DNA of 64,000 bases from Epiperipatus broadwayi (lineage: Eukaryota > Onychophora > Udeonychophora > Euonychophora > Peripatidae): contig JAQFVV010000042.1 in assembly GCA_028023455.1 (NCBI GenBank), positions 7,711,922 to 7,775,921 of the forward strand, in the 5' to 3' direction. The position numbers were made by a program, and so were the translations under genes. The stretch's first letter is position 1; every line of letters begins with the position of its first letter. The notes beneath the pieces are model-generated. The model was not told the origin of the DNA, did not search any database, and worked only from the letters and a program-made list of their open reading frames with translations. This document shows positions 37,552 to 49,803 of the stretch, piece by piece.

Positions 37552-40129
37552 GAACTTATTAAATATATATTTTATTTTTTTTAATTTAGTTAAATACAAG
37601 TATAATGTCTATACTGAACTTGATGTAATTAAAAGGGATTTGACTCAGATTTTCATGAGAATAGTCAAATAGAGCATTTTGTATTGCAAATTTATTTAAA
37701 TGAGGATATGAAGAATTAACTCTTAACAGATATGTAACCATGTCATATGTAACAATTTCATTTTAAAATAAATTATACAATACAAATATAGAAAATTTTT
37801 TGCTTGTCCAAGTAAAGGGAGTAAATATTTTCATAAATATGAAAGAAAATACATAATTATTTATTTTTATTCTTTGAAATAATTGTAAGTTTGATTTATA
37901 TTTAGTGATGGATAATAAGTTTTAACTTTAAAATATCATTCAGAATTTATAATTGGTTTTAATTCAGAAAGTTTGTCAAAATGTCTCTTGATATAATTCA
38001 GATTTGTCAATAAACATTATATTTTTTTTTTGTTTCATTTATTTTAATACTGATAATGCATAAAATAATGAATATTACTATCATCGTAAAATTACTTTGT
38101 TTGTATATGGCTCATTTTGCTTGTGACCATGCTACTTGAACACCTTTGACATGCCTAGTTCTTACTGGGCTTTATGGTCTTATTAAAAATAAATTTAAAA
38201 AAAAAACAGAAAATGTATTTATAAATATATATCTAGTGTTATAGATATTAGAAGTAATAGTAATATAATATTTATTACATTTTATGTGGTTATTTTTAAA
38301 TCAGATGTGCATTGTTGAGTTATTATTATATGTTCACCTGATTTAGCAATATTGTTAATGTAGGAAGGCTATGGAATCCAGAGAACCAGATTAACAATAT
38401 AATGTCTTCACACATTTTTTATAAAATTTGATGCAATATATTTGAGGAGCATTGTTTAATATATTTATTACCAGAATTGTACCTGTGTCATTGTAATCCA
38501 TCCATCAAGAATTTCCCACTGTATATTTATTTCTCTAGTACTACACTCTCATTACAAAATAATAATAAAAACTTTGATCTTATTAAATCCTGCTTTTAAT
38601 ACAGAAGATTAGTTAAAAATTAGATTTATGAGCAAGCAAACATATTAATAATGTATAGATGCATTGATAATTGTTTTATTGTCAATACCACATTTTTTTA
38701 GGCACAGTAAATTTAATACATTTATCTTAATTTAACCTATGACATAATTGATAAAATGCCAATAAGAAATATATATAGTAATACATTAATAGTTATTTTT
38801 ATTTTAAATCTCTATATTAGCATATTATGAAGCAGTTTTTATGGTGAAAGAGTTTGTTTGTAAATGTGCAATTCCATTCTTTATAAATAAACAAATATAA
38901 ATGTTTGTTCATCATTTACAGATAGGAAGGAGTTAGTTTGTTTTTGAAAGAATTCTTTTATTTTAAATATTTTTTTAAAAATATATCTTTCTATACATAT
39001 CTCTGATAAATGAAATTTTTATTTTTATTCTTCTATTTTATGATAATTTTCTTAAACATTATATTTCAGAACATTGAAAAACAATATTTGTTTGATCATT
39101 ACATTGCTCCGTGGTCAGAATTTTCTCTGGAAGATATAATTGTTTTCACCATTTCACTGTCTATTATCTAGCTATAAAATATTCCCACATCCGCTTTATA
39201 TTGCAATACTTTTTTTAATGAAGAAAAAAATGTTTGGAAGGAGACAATCAAAAAAATAACAGCTGCCCCCTCCCCTTCCCCCACTTTTTTCTGCAAGTAA
39301 GCTTTTAATGACAAATGTGCTGAACTCAAGCTACCAATGATGTTTCTTAGTTAAAGAATAATGGAACATTTTCATATATGAAGATTGATTGTAAATAATA
39401 AATAAACAATGCCTGAATAAGAGTATCATTTACTGCTATGTAGAATATGATGTTGGCTAGATATTTTTTTTTGATCCACCAGTCTTTTTTGAATCTTCAT
39501 TATGTTTTTTTTTTCATCTTTTTTTCCTTTTTTGTTTTATTTTACTATTTTTTAGTCATTTAGGTTGATATAAGCTTGATTGTCATGAGCACATGCAATT
39601 GGTTTTGAATCACATTATATATGACAGTAAGATTTTTAATTATATAGACAAATTTTTGACTAAAGTCTTTTTGTATCCAAATATACATAAGTATCTAATA
39701 TAGAAAGTGCTTGGAGTTAAAAAAACAGTGAGTTTAACAGGGTGTGAGTTTTAATCATGATTTTGCATGAGGCAATAGTATTAACAATGAGTTGTTTTGA
39801 AAGTGAATTGTTTCTTAGTCTTATTTGGCAAACAATTGTATGTTTAACAACTCTATTTAAGGATTCTTATGTCATTTTCATTTCAACAAAAATTTTTATT
39901 AACAATAAATAGTGATTACATACTAATAAAGGATAGATAAATGAATAAATTGTACAATAATATGATTGTATAATGTTCTATTTGTCATCTGGCTAGATTT
40001 TGTTATGAGAGTACAATTGTTATACTCTTATGTGGTTAGGTATAGTGATGAGATTCTAAATACTTGTTTAATAGAATAAGCATTTTTAATATAAACATGC
40101 ATATTTTCTTTTAGAATTTCCTATTCTAT
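37552..40129. other. AT-rich intronic stretch
   Basis: No exon or recognisable element was seen between the palindrome and the LINE 3' end. Confidence 0.5.
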
Positions 40130-40346
40130 AATGCTGGGTAGGTGGGAGTTGATAATCAGGAAAATGAAAGAGCAGTTAAAGACCAGGTGTCATCAAAGAC
40201 TTTACTGGAGGCCAGGAGCTGGTCACGTTTCTTGATTTTTTTGAGCGTTTGATAAAACAATGGTATGATTTGTGACGGGGGTAATTCCATGAGAGTTTTG
40301 CATCTCACTATCCATATGGAATAAAGGACAAAGGTAGAAAGCCTTA

Positions 40347-41430
40347 TTATTGAAAAAAAAACCCATTATGAATGGCATTTTCAAGTGAGAAAATCATATC
40401 AGGTCTTATGTTGGAATTAATTATAATTATCTCTTTCAGTGTTTTAAGTCTTGGGCACCGGTGTATAATATGGTCTATGGTTTCATCTTCACGAGCACAC
40501 AGACCACATATAGGATCAATGCTGTTAAAACCTCTTCGGTGATAAAGGAACCAATTCGTGGGAAGCGCATTAAGATTTATTTTAATGATGAAGTCAAGGA
40601 ATTTGGATTCCAGACTCCATCTTTTGAAGTGTGAAATGAGTCTTTGGTTGGTTATTTTTAGGCTGGTTTTAATGGGTTGTTGATTATAGTTGATTATATT
40701 GTATGCTTCCCATAAGGTGATTTTTTTGTTAAGGTTAGAGGGCATTATTGGGTTATAAAGTTGTAAGTGGTCTATTAGGGAGGCTATCCATGAACTGGCA
40801 GAGGGCGGAGGACGATCTGTCGGTGTAATTTTTTTAATAATGTTGGAGTATCCACATGAGATGATCAGATTATGTAGAGTGTTGTGGGTTTTCTGTAAAA
40901 TGATTGCTTGTATTGAGTGGAATGACAGTCCATTGAACCTGCGTGGTCGTTGGATGCCTCGCAAGCTAATAGCAACTGTCCTTCCTTTCCAGAGAAGTTT
41001 GGTACATAATCGGTTGATTTTATTTTGAAACTGTTTAGACATTTTTACGAATGGAAGATAGTATGAGATTTTTGGCATTATGATCATGTTGAGGAGGCCA
41101 ACCTTTCCATATAATGAAAGGTATACTCTAGAGAGTGACGTGGTGATGGCTTCAGTTGAATGGAGGATTGCATCTTGAATCTCTCTTGCCATTGCAGTTG
41201 GTGTTTTGAAGATTGGGAAACCTAGGTATCTTTGGGGTTTTGCAGAAAAGGGAGAGTTAATTTGTTTACCAGACATGATCTTCCAGATGGAAGATTTGTT
41301 AAAGTTTATTTGTAGGCCAAGTTTCGCTGTATTTCTGTTTAAGATGTTCATGAGATGGGGAAGGTATTTAATGGTGGGAAGAACAACCATGATGTCATCT
41401 ATATATGCAAATACATTGAAGTTTTTATTG
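40347..41430 (-). pseudogene. LINE ORF2 part 2: RT active site to C terminus
   Basis: In the frame of this part, the bases just upstream of its first ATG (41,390) read NVFAYIDDIMVV, the catalytic box with both Asp residues kept. Thus one small indel between about 41,405 and 41,465 separates it from part 1. After the box come KLGLQINFNKSS, a KYLGF-like RYLGFPIF motif, the thumb, LLWKGRTVAISLRGIQ and FNGLSF (L1/Tx1-like), and a C-terminal zinc motif CGLCAREDETIDHIIHRC. The frame then ends normally at 40,347. Plus-strand open frames here are shadows. Confidence 0.8.
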
Positions 41431-43156
41431 AGAGAGGGAAGGAAAATTCCTGGGAGGTTTTTTTTTCTATATCCATCAGAAGAGGGTTGATGTATGCTGT
41501 GAAGAAAAGGGCACTGAGTGGAGATCCTTGAGGGATCGACTTGTATGGCTTGAAGCCTGGTGTAATCTTGCCATCAAGAGAGAGAAAAATCTCTCTGTTG
41601 TTGAGCAGATTGCTGATCATCTGAACAATCCCGGCTGGAATGTCGCATTCCAACAGAATATCCAGGAGGATATTTATCTGGACTGAATCAAATGCTGCCG
41701 CAACATCCAGCTGGACAGCAATAGGTTTTGATTTACGATGTCCTCTGATGTAATTGAATAGTGCAGTTACATTGGACATAGCATGCGAAGTTGATGATCC
41801 CTTTTTCCCGTATTGGTTTGACGAGATATGGCTAAGGATTTGAGTTTGGATTTGATCTTTAATGACTGATTCAATTATCTTGATAAGCAATGGAGTCATG
41901 GAAATTGGCCGGATATTGTTAATGTCGTTTAGTGGTTTTGCTTTTTTAATAAAAGGCACGAGTGCCACTGGGTAAATATCTGTTATGTTTCTGTTGCCGG
42001 AGGCTAGGTGATCAATCATTTTTTTAATAATTGGCACAGTGAATTGACTGAGGTGTTTGAGAAGGAAATTTGGGATGCCATGAAGGCCAGGATGAACGCC
42101 GTCCAGGAGAGATGTTATCTTCTTTTTGATTTGGATTTCTGTGATGCCATGTTCGCCGGGGTCACCAGCATCCAACCAGCTGTTTATAGGAGGAGCACCA
42201 TCTTTTTGCATTAATTGGCAGAATTGTTTGCTGATGTGCTGCATCATTGGAAAGCCAACGAGATTGGTTCCATTAGAATTAATGGATAAGGGAGTGATTT
42301 GTTTTCTATTGTACCCCAGTGCCCATCTAAGGTAGTCTCTCGTCCAGCAGTGTTGTTGTGCTAAGAAACATTTGGCTCTTCTGATGGATATATATTCTGC
42401 AAGGGACTTTTGCTTAATTTTGTACAGATTTTTAAGGGAGATGATTTTTTCTATATTTGTGAAATTTTGCTGTAAAGCTTGAAGTTGTATATTAATGTCT
42501 GTTAGATCATTTAGAAGCCCATTAGGTCCTTTGATTTTCCTGGCGTGGTGATTTAATATGGATTGTAGTATTCCGATGAAGGAAAACCAGCCCTCCTCAG
42601 CAGGAAGGGAAAGGATGTTTATTTTCTGGAAAAGGATGTATGCCTCAGATACTATCGCTTCGGTCATATTTGATTGGGTGATCATGCGCATGGTTTTACC
42701 AGGTCCATCAATAGGTGCAGGGATTGAAATAGGTGTAAGTTGTAAGATCAGAGCCATATGATCAGAGAAAGCAACAGGAGCCAAGGCTGCATCAAGGTTG
42801 AAATGGAGGTCTGGGGTGTAGTAAACCAAATCAATCAGGGACTTTTTAGTTTTAGTATAGAAAGAGTAGGCTTCGGGAGGGAAGAAGCCCTCTCCACACA
42901 TTAATCTGCGATTTATTAGATGCAAAAATCTCTTGTTGAAGTCATTGTATGTGGTGTTAAAGTCTCCCAGAAGAATAGTAGGGGAGGCTCTGTTAGCATT
43001 GATGGCATTTAGGATGTGGATTATTTTTAGATATTGAGAGGTGTCTTTGGCTGTATATATATAAGCTATGATGATCGGATAACCCCAATAGTCTATTTCT
43101 ATGATAATAAAATTGGCATCCGCTTTTGGCAGCCATCTTTGCAACTGGTCATACAA
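41399..43156 (-). pseudogene. LINE ORF2 part 1: endonuclease and reverse transcriptase
   Basis: The open stretch of about 585 codons begins inside the endonuclease; a stop lies four codons further upstream, so the N-terminal catalytic motifs are missing. Visible endonuclease motifs are LLGDFNT (about residue 62) and SDHMALIL (about 128). Reverse transcriptase motifs follow: NNIRPISMTPLLIKIIESVI, a QYGKKGSST block, LDVAAAFDSV with the first catalytic Asp, and IPQGSPLSALFF. The frame then ends just before the active-site box because of a frameshift. On the other side of the shift, 40,347 to about 41,430 continues the protein. It would reverse-transcribe its own RNA at a nicked target, but this copy lacks a complete endonuclease. 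Confidence 0.8.
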
Positions 43157-43257
43157 ATAGCGTCCCTAAGCGATTCAATTTCAGGAAGATAGGGACGATT
43201 GTCCCCTTACCTTTACGTTTCTTATTCAAGGTAAGTCGGTTTTAATCATTATATATT

Positions 43258-43602
43258 ATGGAAAGTGATAATATAATCGATAATTCGCAAATTAAGGTTA
43301 GCCCCGATCTCAGCATTCAATCTAGTAATGCAGTCATCGGTCGTAAATTTTATAGCCTTAGATCTAATCTAAATTCATCCAAAATAACTTCTACAACAAA
43401 TAAAAACCCACAAACCAATATTTCAAAAGAAAACATCACAAATATCAACAAAAGTTTAGAAAATATTCAACTTACCCCTAATATAAGTAATAGCATTAAT
43501 ATCTCATCAAGCGAAACGATTGAAATGCCTAAAAATACAAGGATTCTTATGTCTATAGTAATTGTGAAAGAACCTAGAAGAAAGTGGTCTAACACATTTT
43601 GA
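43258..43602 (+). CDS. Asn/Ser-rich open frame, unknown
   Basis: A 114-codon plus-strand frame starts MESDNIIDNSQIKVSPD and is rich in Asn, Ser, Thr and Ile. It ends with a basic EPRRKWSNTF stretch, after which a shifted frame continues with Asn-rich sequence. It lies 58 bases beyond the 5' border of the antisense LINE. It could be the ORF1 of that LINE inverted during insertion (5' inversion), the ORF1 of another element, or chance. No domain is recognised and no splice context links it to the host gene. Confidence 0.25.
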   Translation: MESDNIIDNSQIKVSPDLSIQSSNAVIGRKFYSLRSNLNSSKITSTTNKNPQTNISKENITNINKSLENIQLTPNISNSINISSSETIEMPKNTRILMSIVIVKEPRRKWSNTF

Positions 43603-44779
43603 TTCACAAATTTGATTAGGTCAAATTGCTCATTTAAATAATAGAAATAATTATAATATCAATAATACTTACATAAGGCTAAAACCTTAGTACATGCACC
43701 TCGAGTGCTTAATTTTTAACAAGAGAGACCTCTACAAATCATAATACAAGATTCGACTTTATAAAGATAAGAGGGACCCTCTTATCTTTGAACCTATTTT
43801 CTTAATTATATAGGCAAATCTAAAGCGTATTGATTTGGGAGCATGAAGCTAATAAATTCTTCACACAAAAAAGAAGTCTTTAAGAATGGTTAAATCTAGT
43901 AATATGTATGACCTTTGCTTGATGTCTACTCTTCAAGATGTGAACATTGAACAGGGTCTGCAGATAAGTAGTTATAAAATAGATATAGCTACTCATAATA
44001 ACTCATCTTGCAAAGAAAATAAGTCTGAATTAGATATGATTTTTTGAAGAAGCAGACCACTAAGTGGAAAGGAACTGCATGCTATTGGGTTTTTAAGACA
44101 TATAATTTGGTATTTTCTATTTTCGTAATTTTTAGATATATTGATTAATCATATCAAATTAGTGTGATACAACATAGCATTGAAAAGTAGGTATTATCCC
44201 ACACATATTGCTAGTAATATTCACAATAAATGCTAATAATTGTTAAATGTTAAAATTGATAATTCAAATTTTTTAAATTGGACATATTACTGGAGGATAG
44301 AATTTTTTTTAAAAAAAGATATTGTGGATGCAAATAAATTTATTTTTTGTATTTATTTAAAAAAACGTTCAGTTTCTGTGACAGTATTTCTATTATCAGT
44401 AACTTAATTAAGAGAAAATATGTGGCATTTTTTGCTCTAAAAAAATATTAAATTGAATATAAAGCTTCAAAATCAATAAAGGAGTTTAAAGATAGAAAGA
44501 AGTTCCTAAATTGATACATTAGTGGATTAAAATTGCAAAGGAGATTTGTTTGATAATCCTATCTTTTTTTAGTAGATTTCAAATAACATTGATATAAAAA
44601 AATAATATCTTATTAAAGAAGTGGATGACATTTCTTATTGGTACTATTTTGAATAGATAAAAGGAATTTTATCTTTTTCTTTTGAATAATGATACAGGAA
44701 TTTGACGATTGCTTTTAATAATATATCCAAATCTGAATAATGATTTGGATAAAAATATCCATATTGATGATGCCATAAT
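43603..44779. other. AT-rich stretch
   Basis: No clear feature was seen. A 13-base inverted repeat (TATAAAGATAAGAGGGACCCTCTTATCTTTGA) lies near 43,760-43,792. Confidence 0.4.
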
Positions 44780-45700
44780 GAATTCTTGTAATCTTAAAAA
44801 TAGAAAGATGATAAGTCTTGATGGTATCTGTTTCATGAAGAAATTTTAAAGTATATTGTAATGTATTAGCTTCTAAACTATTGGGGTTCATTTTAGGAAT
44901 ATATGAATTTATGAAATAATGCTATCTGATTTTAAAGGTGCTTTTCTTGTTGCAATTCATAAAAATAAAGGCATATAAAAGTTTAAATAATTACCATGGA
45001 ATATCATCCATTACAGCAAAAGCAATTTTAAATATTTTATTAAATAGATTGCTTTCAATCAAATGTGTAGTAACCAGAATATTATTATTGCTTTAGAGAA
45101 TCAAGAAGCATTGTAGATATGGTTTTGTTTCTAGGGAAGTGCAATTTAAGTGTCATAAGCATAGATGTGATTTGTATATTGCTTTTAATGATTTGTTCAA
45201 AGCATTTAATTGAAGTAACTGAGAAAGGTTAAAGGTTATTTGATATTTATCTATAGAAGTTTATTTTTATTATGCAGCATTTATACAATTGTATGAAAAA
45301 AAAAATTTTTTTTACAGATGAGAAATCCAATGTGGAACACTATATAGCGAATTGTAAAAATATAAGTTTGATATTGAGGTTTTCATTTAAATTAATTAAA
45401 ATAAAAAAAACAAAACAAGAATTTAATTTTTTTGAATTCTAAATGTGCATACAGAATATTTTTAATGTTTAAAAATTAGTCTATAAAGAATTTGTTTTAG
45501 CAATTAATTTTCAAAGAACTGGAAAGCTTTATTATTGAAAGCTTGCTTGGATGATGACTTGGATGTTGAGATAAAATACAGACCACAATGTGCAGTGTAC
45601 GTTAGATGATGATGTATTTCATCTCAGTGATATAAATATTTCAATTAAATTTATTGTATATGGGATTGCTATTTTGTTAAATTTATAGCATGGAAGACAT
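44780..45700 (+). mobile_element. Very old LINE reverse transcriptase remnant
   Basis: Across frameshifts the plus strand reads SLDGI near 44,818, then DFKGAFLVAIHKNKG (about 44,930-44,975). A NYHGIS-like block and AILNILLNRL lie at about 44,990-45,050, FRESRSIVDMV near 45,090-45,125, and CDLYIAFNDLFKAFN with the palm Asp at about 45,165-45,212. These match LINE reverse transcriptase motifs in order (NYRGIS, GFR..RSTVDM, LYxAFxDLxKAFD). No open frame survives and AT content equals the background, so it is the oldest LINE in the window. Confidence 0.7.
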
Positions 45701-46859
45701 AGTAACAAACTCTCCATACAGTGATGTTTTAGAAGATATAGTGCAACACAAAGGCACTGAATTTTTTTTACTTAAGAATGCTTCATAATACTCTACAAAT
45801 ATGATATAAGATCTTAAGATTAATTAATATATTCGTCAATTTTCTGAATATCATTATGTTAGATTGAATATGTAATATGAATGTCAATAGAAAATGTTTA
45901 ATGGAAACTTGAGCATAGTTTTTGTTGAAGAAATATATTCACTATTATAATCTCAAACAGGGATATAACTTATTTTTTTCCCATTGGGAGACATATTTGA
46001 AAATAGGGTATAATGGGAGTGTGACATTATGTTTTTTAAAAAGAAAGGTTTACTGATAAAGAGTTTAAAAGATAGTACAGTATTACAAAATGTCAGATAA
46101 AGTGACTAAAGGATATGAAGTGTTGCTATAAACATATTTATTTTTTATGAATTAAAAATAAAGTGAACACCATTATTACTTATTTATTTTTACTATTACA
46201 TGTTTTAACATTAATATAAATTCATAAAATGTAAATTATTATCTGTAATAAAAGCAAAAAATTATTATTCTGATAAAAAAGTGGAATGTGATATTTGCTG
46301 CTGATTATTTTTTGACAAAGAATTTACATCCAGTTTGATTTTAATAGTAGCAATGCATAATGTGTTATCCAAATTTTTATCATTGTATAAAATCTTTGCT
46401 TTGATTTTAGGAATATTAATTTTTTTAAAAATTGTTCAAACTTATATGTATAACTGGATAACAATATTAATTTATTTGCATTGCCAATCAAGTTTGGAAA
46501 TTCTTGAAAATCCAAATTCTTTAAAAATTCAATATTAGATAATTTTGCAAATTTTATTTTTAAATTTGTTTTCTCTTTAGTATTTTTTAGGAATTTCATT
46601 TATGTCAGATATCACAAAAAAAATTTGTAAATATTTTAAAATAAACAAATCAGAGAATTTTTCTTGGAATTCAATGTGTATTTTTATTAAAATATCATTG
46701 TATTTTTGTTTTGGGTAAATACTATTAAAAGTAGTGGTAAATATTGGAAAATTGATGATGAAATTATTTTTATTATTTAACTGGTTTTGAAAATTTTAAT
46801 TTTTTTTTTAAAGGCACAAACACATCCATAGATCACTAAAATGGGTAGTTATAATCAAA
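45701..46859. other. AT-rich stretch
   Basis: Possibly further LINE decay; the open frames at 46,324-46,599 (minus) and 46,335-46,538 (plus) overlap each other and have no recognisable motif. Confidence 0.4.
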
Positions 46860-47440
46860 GAAAAATGACAAATCACACAATTATTCCATATTCATCTATT
46901 TGCTTCAGGTTTTCCTTCAACTTTCAAGAAGCACTCTATCTCGATCTTTTAATTCAAAAAATCTTTTTAACAAGCTCTTTTTGAATAATCCACCAAACTT
47001 CACAATAATATTTAAATCCTCATAATCAGTTTCAGTATCTAGAAATTTTGAGAATTTTCAATGGACAAGCATTGATTTGGATTTAATTTTATTTAAGCAC
47101 TTAACCACATCAAGCATTACATTCTTCATGTTAATAATTTTAGAACATTAATTTTATTGGTGAATTACATAATCAAAAATAAATTTTTTATTGAATTCAT
47201 TTTCATCCTTATCATTGTTGAAATACACTAAAATGCCTTGATTTTTTCCAACCATTGATTTGGATTCATTGATGGATATTCTGCCAATTTATGGTAACCC
47301 AGGATTAATTTTAACATTACCACTTTTAATTTATTAAAGATGATATTTTCCATTGCCATTGTCTCAAGTTGGTTAAAAGATAATATTTTTTGGGTTATAT
47401 ATTTTTGATCAATAAAAATAAAAAATTGAATATTGTGTGT
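46860..47440 (-). pseudogene. Possible Ty3/gypsy gag remnant
   Basis: The minus strand carries, in shifting frames, MNPNQWLEKIKAF (about 47,230-47,275), resembling the NPxxWLxxIE block of Gag. Further on it has LFKKSLLKRFFELKDRDR (about 46,935-46,990), resembling the FKxxLLxxFGDRDR block, with the right spacing. No zinc knuckle or pol follows. This is suggestive only; it could be chance in AT-rich sequence. Confidence 0.3.
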
Positions 47441-47651
47441 AAGACCTTTACCAACCAAAACAAATGTTTTTTTGCAGCAATGAATATTTCACATCTACTG
47501 AAAAATTCTTCAGTTCATCTTCTGTTCTTCATGATATATTTATATTCTCAATTTCTTTTTATCTTCAAGACAGATTAATTTTATGCAGCTAGGATGCAGT
47601 CTTTTATAAACTCCTCCTCATAAAATGGCTTTGAATTTTCTGTTATTTGTT

Positions 47652-47813
47652 TTAAAATCTTCTTCTTCTTCTCCTCCTTCTCCTTCTTCTTCTTCTCCTT
47701 CTTCTTCTCCTCTCCTCCTTCTCCTCCTCCTTCTCCTTCTCCTCCTTCTCCTCCTCCTCTTCTTCTCCTCCTCCTTCTCCTTCTTCTACTACTACTACTG
47801 CTACTGCTTATTT
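47652..47813 (+). repeat. Polypyrimidine microsatellite (CTT/CTC, then CTA)
   Basis: About 160 bases of TCT/TCC triplets end in an ACTACTACTGCTACTGC run. The plus-strand frame reading Ser/Pro/Leu here (47,625-47,840) is not a gene. A pure purine-pyrimidine strand asymmetry of this length can form triplex DNA. Confidence 0.9.
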
Positions 47814-48099
47814 TTAATCAAACAATACACATATATATAAAAAGGAGAAATACTCCAAATAAGATAAACTTGTGCTAGGAGTTTTTCTTAAATTATTAAT
47901 TACAAACCAAAAACAAAAACACCAACAAAAATAACAACAATAATAATAAAATAATAAAATACATTACTATACTATAAATACTAAAACAAGTAAACCAAAA
48001 ACAAATAATATAAGAATAAATACAACCAATATATATATATACACATACATATTAAACAAAAAATATATACATATATATACACATTAATTAATCAATATA

Positions 48100-49763
48100 T
48101 TACACATGAGACAATAACCAAAATTTTAAATAATTTTTAAAAATATAAAAAGATAAATTATTAACATCAATTGAACAGTCAGTAACAAAAGAATTAAAGA
48201 GCCTGAGTCCATTGTAACTAAATTGCCTGCGACTGCTTTCTAAAGAAAAATATGGAACCACCAGTTGAAATTTGTTAGCCAAGCGGGTATTTATAATTGA
48301 TACTTTATGACACAGTAAAAAACGACAACGATATATATCAATGATAATTCTAAACTTATATAGTTTAGAAACAGATAACATATCAGAATTGACATATCTT
48401 GCACAGAGGTCAATCTATGTCTACCAAAAATAATACACATTGTATAATTTTGCAAATTATGTAATTGAGATAGTGAGTAATCAGTAGAACCACCCCAAGT
48501 GGAAATATTGTAACATAATATACTCTGATAACAAGCAAAATATATAGTCATCAAAGTAGATCTAGGTATGAATTTAACCAGATAATAAAATAAATGATTA
48601 ATTTTACGTAATCGAGAACATAAGTAGACAATGTGCTTAGACCAAGATAACCTTGAATCAATATAAATGCCTAAATAGCAATAATTATCAACAAAACTAA
48701 TGTTACAACATGTACAAATACTTTTTGAATGAATATTATACTGATCACAAATCCTAATACTAATTGAATTGGTGCAGTGTTTATAAGAGAACAGAATACC
48801 TCTGGTTTTATTACTATTAACCGTTAAATAATTTATCATAAGCCAGTTACTTATTAATTCTAGATCTTTATTAATCAATTGCTCCAGAATACTATATGAA
48901 ACAGCATCATAAGACAAAGCAATATCATCAGCAAACCCATAAATCTTTGAATTCAAAGATAAATTAAAAATGTCATTTATATAAATTAAAAACAGTATAG
49001 GGCCAAGTACAGAACCTTGTGGAACACCATGATTAACTAATCCAAATTCTCCAATAATGCCATGTATTTTAGTAGCCTGTCTTCTATCCTTCATGTAACT
49101 TAACAATCAAGAAGCAAAATGACCTCTAAAACCATATGAACCCAAACGATATAACAAAACTGTATGATTAACAAAGTCGAATGCTTTGGATAAATCCAAA
49201 TAAACAGCTGCTGTCTTGAGACCCTTATCCAATGATAATGTCACATTATGTACATGGTTATAAATAGCATCTAAAGTACTCTTTCCAGCAACAAAGCCAA
49301 ACTGATACACAGAAAACACTTTATGAACATTCAAAAATGACATCATATTATCCTTAACTGCCATCTCAAATAATTTAGCAACAACAGATATTATAGAAAT
49401 AGGCCTATAATTGCTAATAATCAAAGGATCACCTTTTTTAAAAATGGGTGTAATAATCCCTACTTTCAAACATTCAGGAAATACACCAGAAGATAAAGAT
49501 AGGTTAAACAAGTAAACTAATACAGGTATAAAAGCTAATTTATCATCTTTCACAATTTGGGATGTTAATTTATCTAATCCAGAAGAGCGAACATTTTTTA
49601 AACCATGGATCAGATGTGATAACTGAACATCAGAAACATTTGAACAAAAGAAAGTATCAGAAACAGGTGTAGAAGTCGTATCATTAATAGATGGTTCTAT
49701 GTGTGGTTTATATACAAAGAAATTATTAAAAAGATCAGCTACGTATTTTTCATTACCTTGCAC
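48100..49763 (-). pseudogene. LINE ORF2 part 2: reverse transcriptase and C terminus
   Basis: The motifs run in order: GLDKLTSQIVK, FKKGDPLIISNYRPISIIS, FGFVAGKSTLDAIY and VYLDLSKAFDFVNH with the palm Asp. An in-frame TGA follows at 49,107-49,109, where family proteins have Trp (TGG to TGA). The same frame continues with LLSYMKDRRQ, NHGVPQGSVLGPILFLIYIN and the active site GFADDIALS. Near 48,380-48,410 a frameshift moves to the last frame, which carries RRQFSYNGLRLFNS and ends LLSHV-stop at 48,100. Only one nonsense and one frameshift break this half, so the insertion is younger than the other LINEs except possibly that at 40-43 kb. Confidence 0.85.
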
Positions 49764-49803
49764 CTCTAACCTGACATCATTATTCTTAACATAAGTAATT
49801 TGA

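Larger units (their letters stand above)
40130..43200 (-). mobile_element. L1/Tx1-like LINE, 5' truncated
   Basis: A minus-strand non-LTR retrotransposon of about 3.1 kb. It keeps the second half of the AP-type endonuclease, the whole reverse transcriptase and a C-terminal CCHC-like zinc motif, then about 215 bases of 3' UTR. It stands out because it is less AT-rich than its surroundings and nearly open, so it is a relatively young insertion. The 5' border near 43,200 carries an 8-base inverted repeat (CGTCCCTA / TAGGGACG, 43,162-43,197). The clade call rests on the C-terminal layout and is tentative. Confidence 0.75.

Noticed and set aside
40840-42761. Several plus-strand frames of 62-94 codons.
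   Set aside because: They are shadows of the LINE reverse transcriptase on the minus strand.
43185-43230. A 46-base exon-like segment (TTTCAATTTCAG on the left, TTCAAG|GTAAGT on the right) inside the putative intron.
   Set aside because: Inserting it would shift the phase so the exon at 56,705 hits an immediate stop; it also straddles the LINE border.
43258-43602. Myb/SANT-like reading of the EPRRKWSNTF stretch.
   Set aside because: Only a few residues fit and the spacing of tryptophans expected for that fold is absent.
47625-47840. Ser/Pro/Leu-rich 71-codon frame.
   Set aside because: It is translated polypyrimidine microsatellite.
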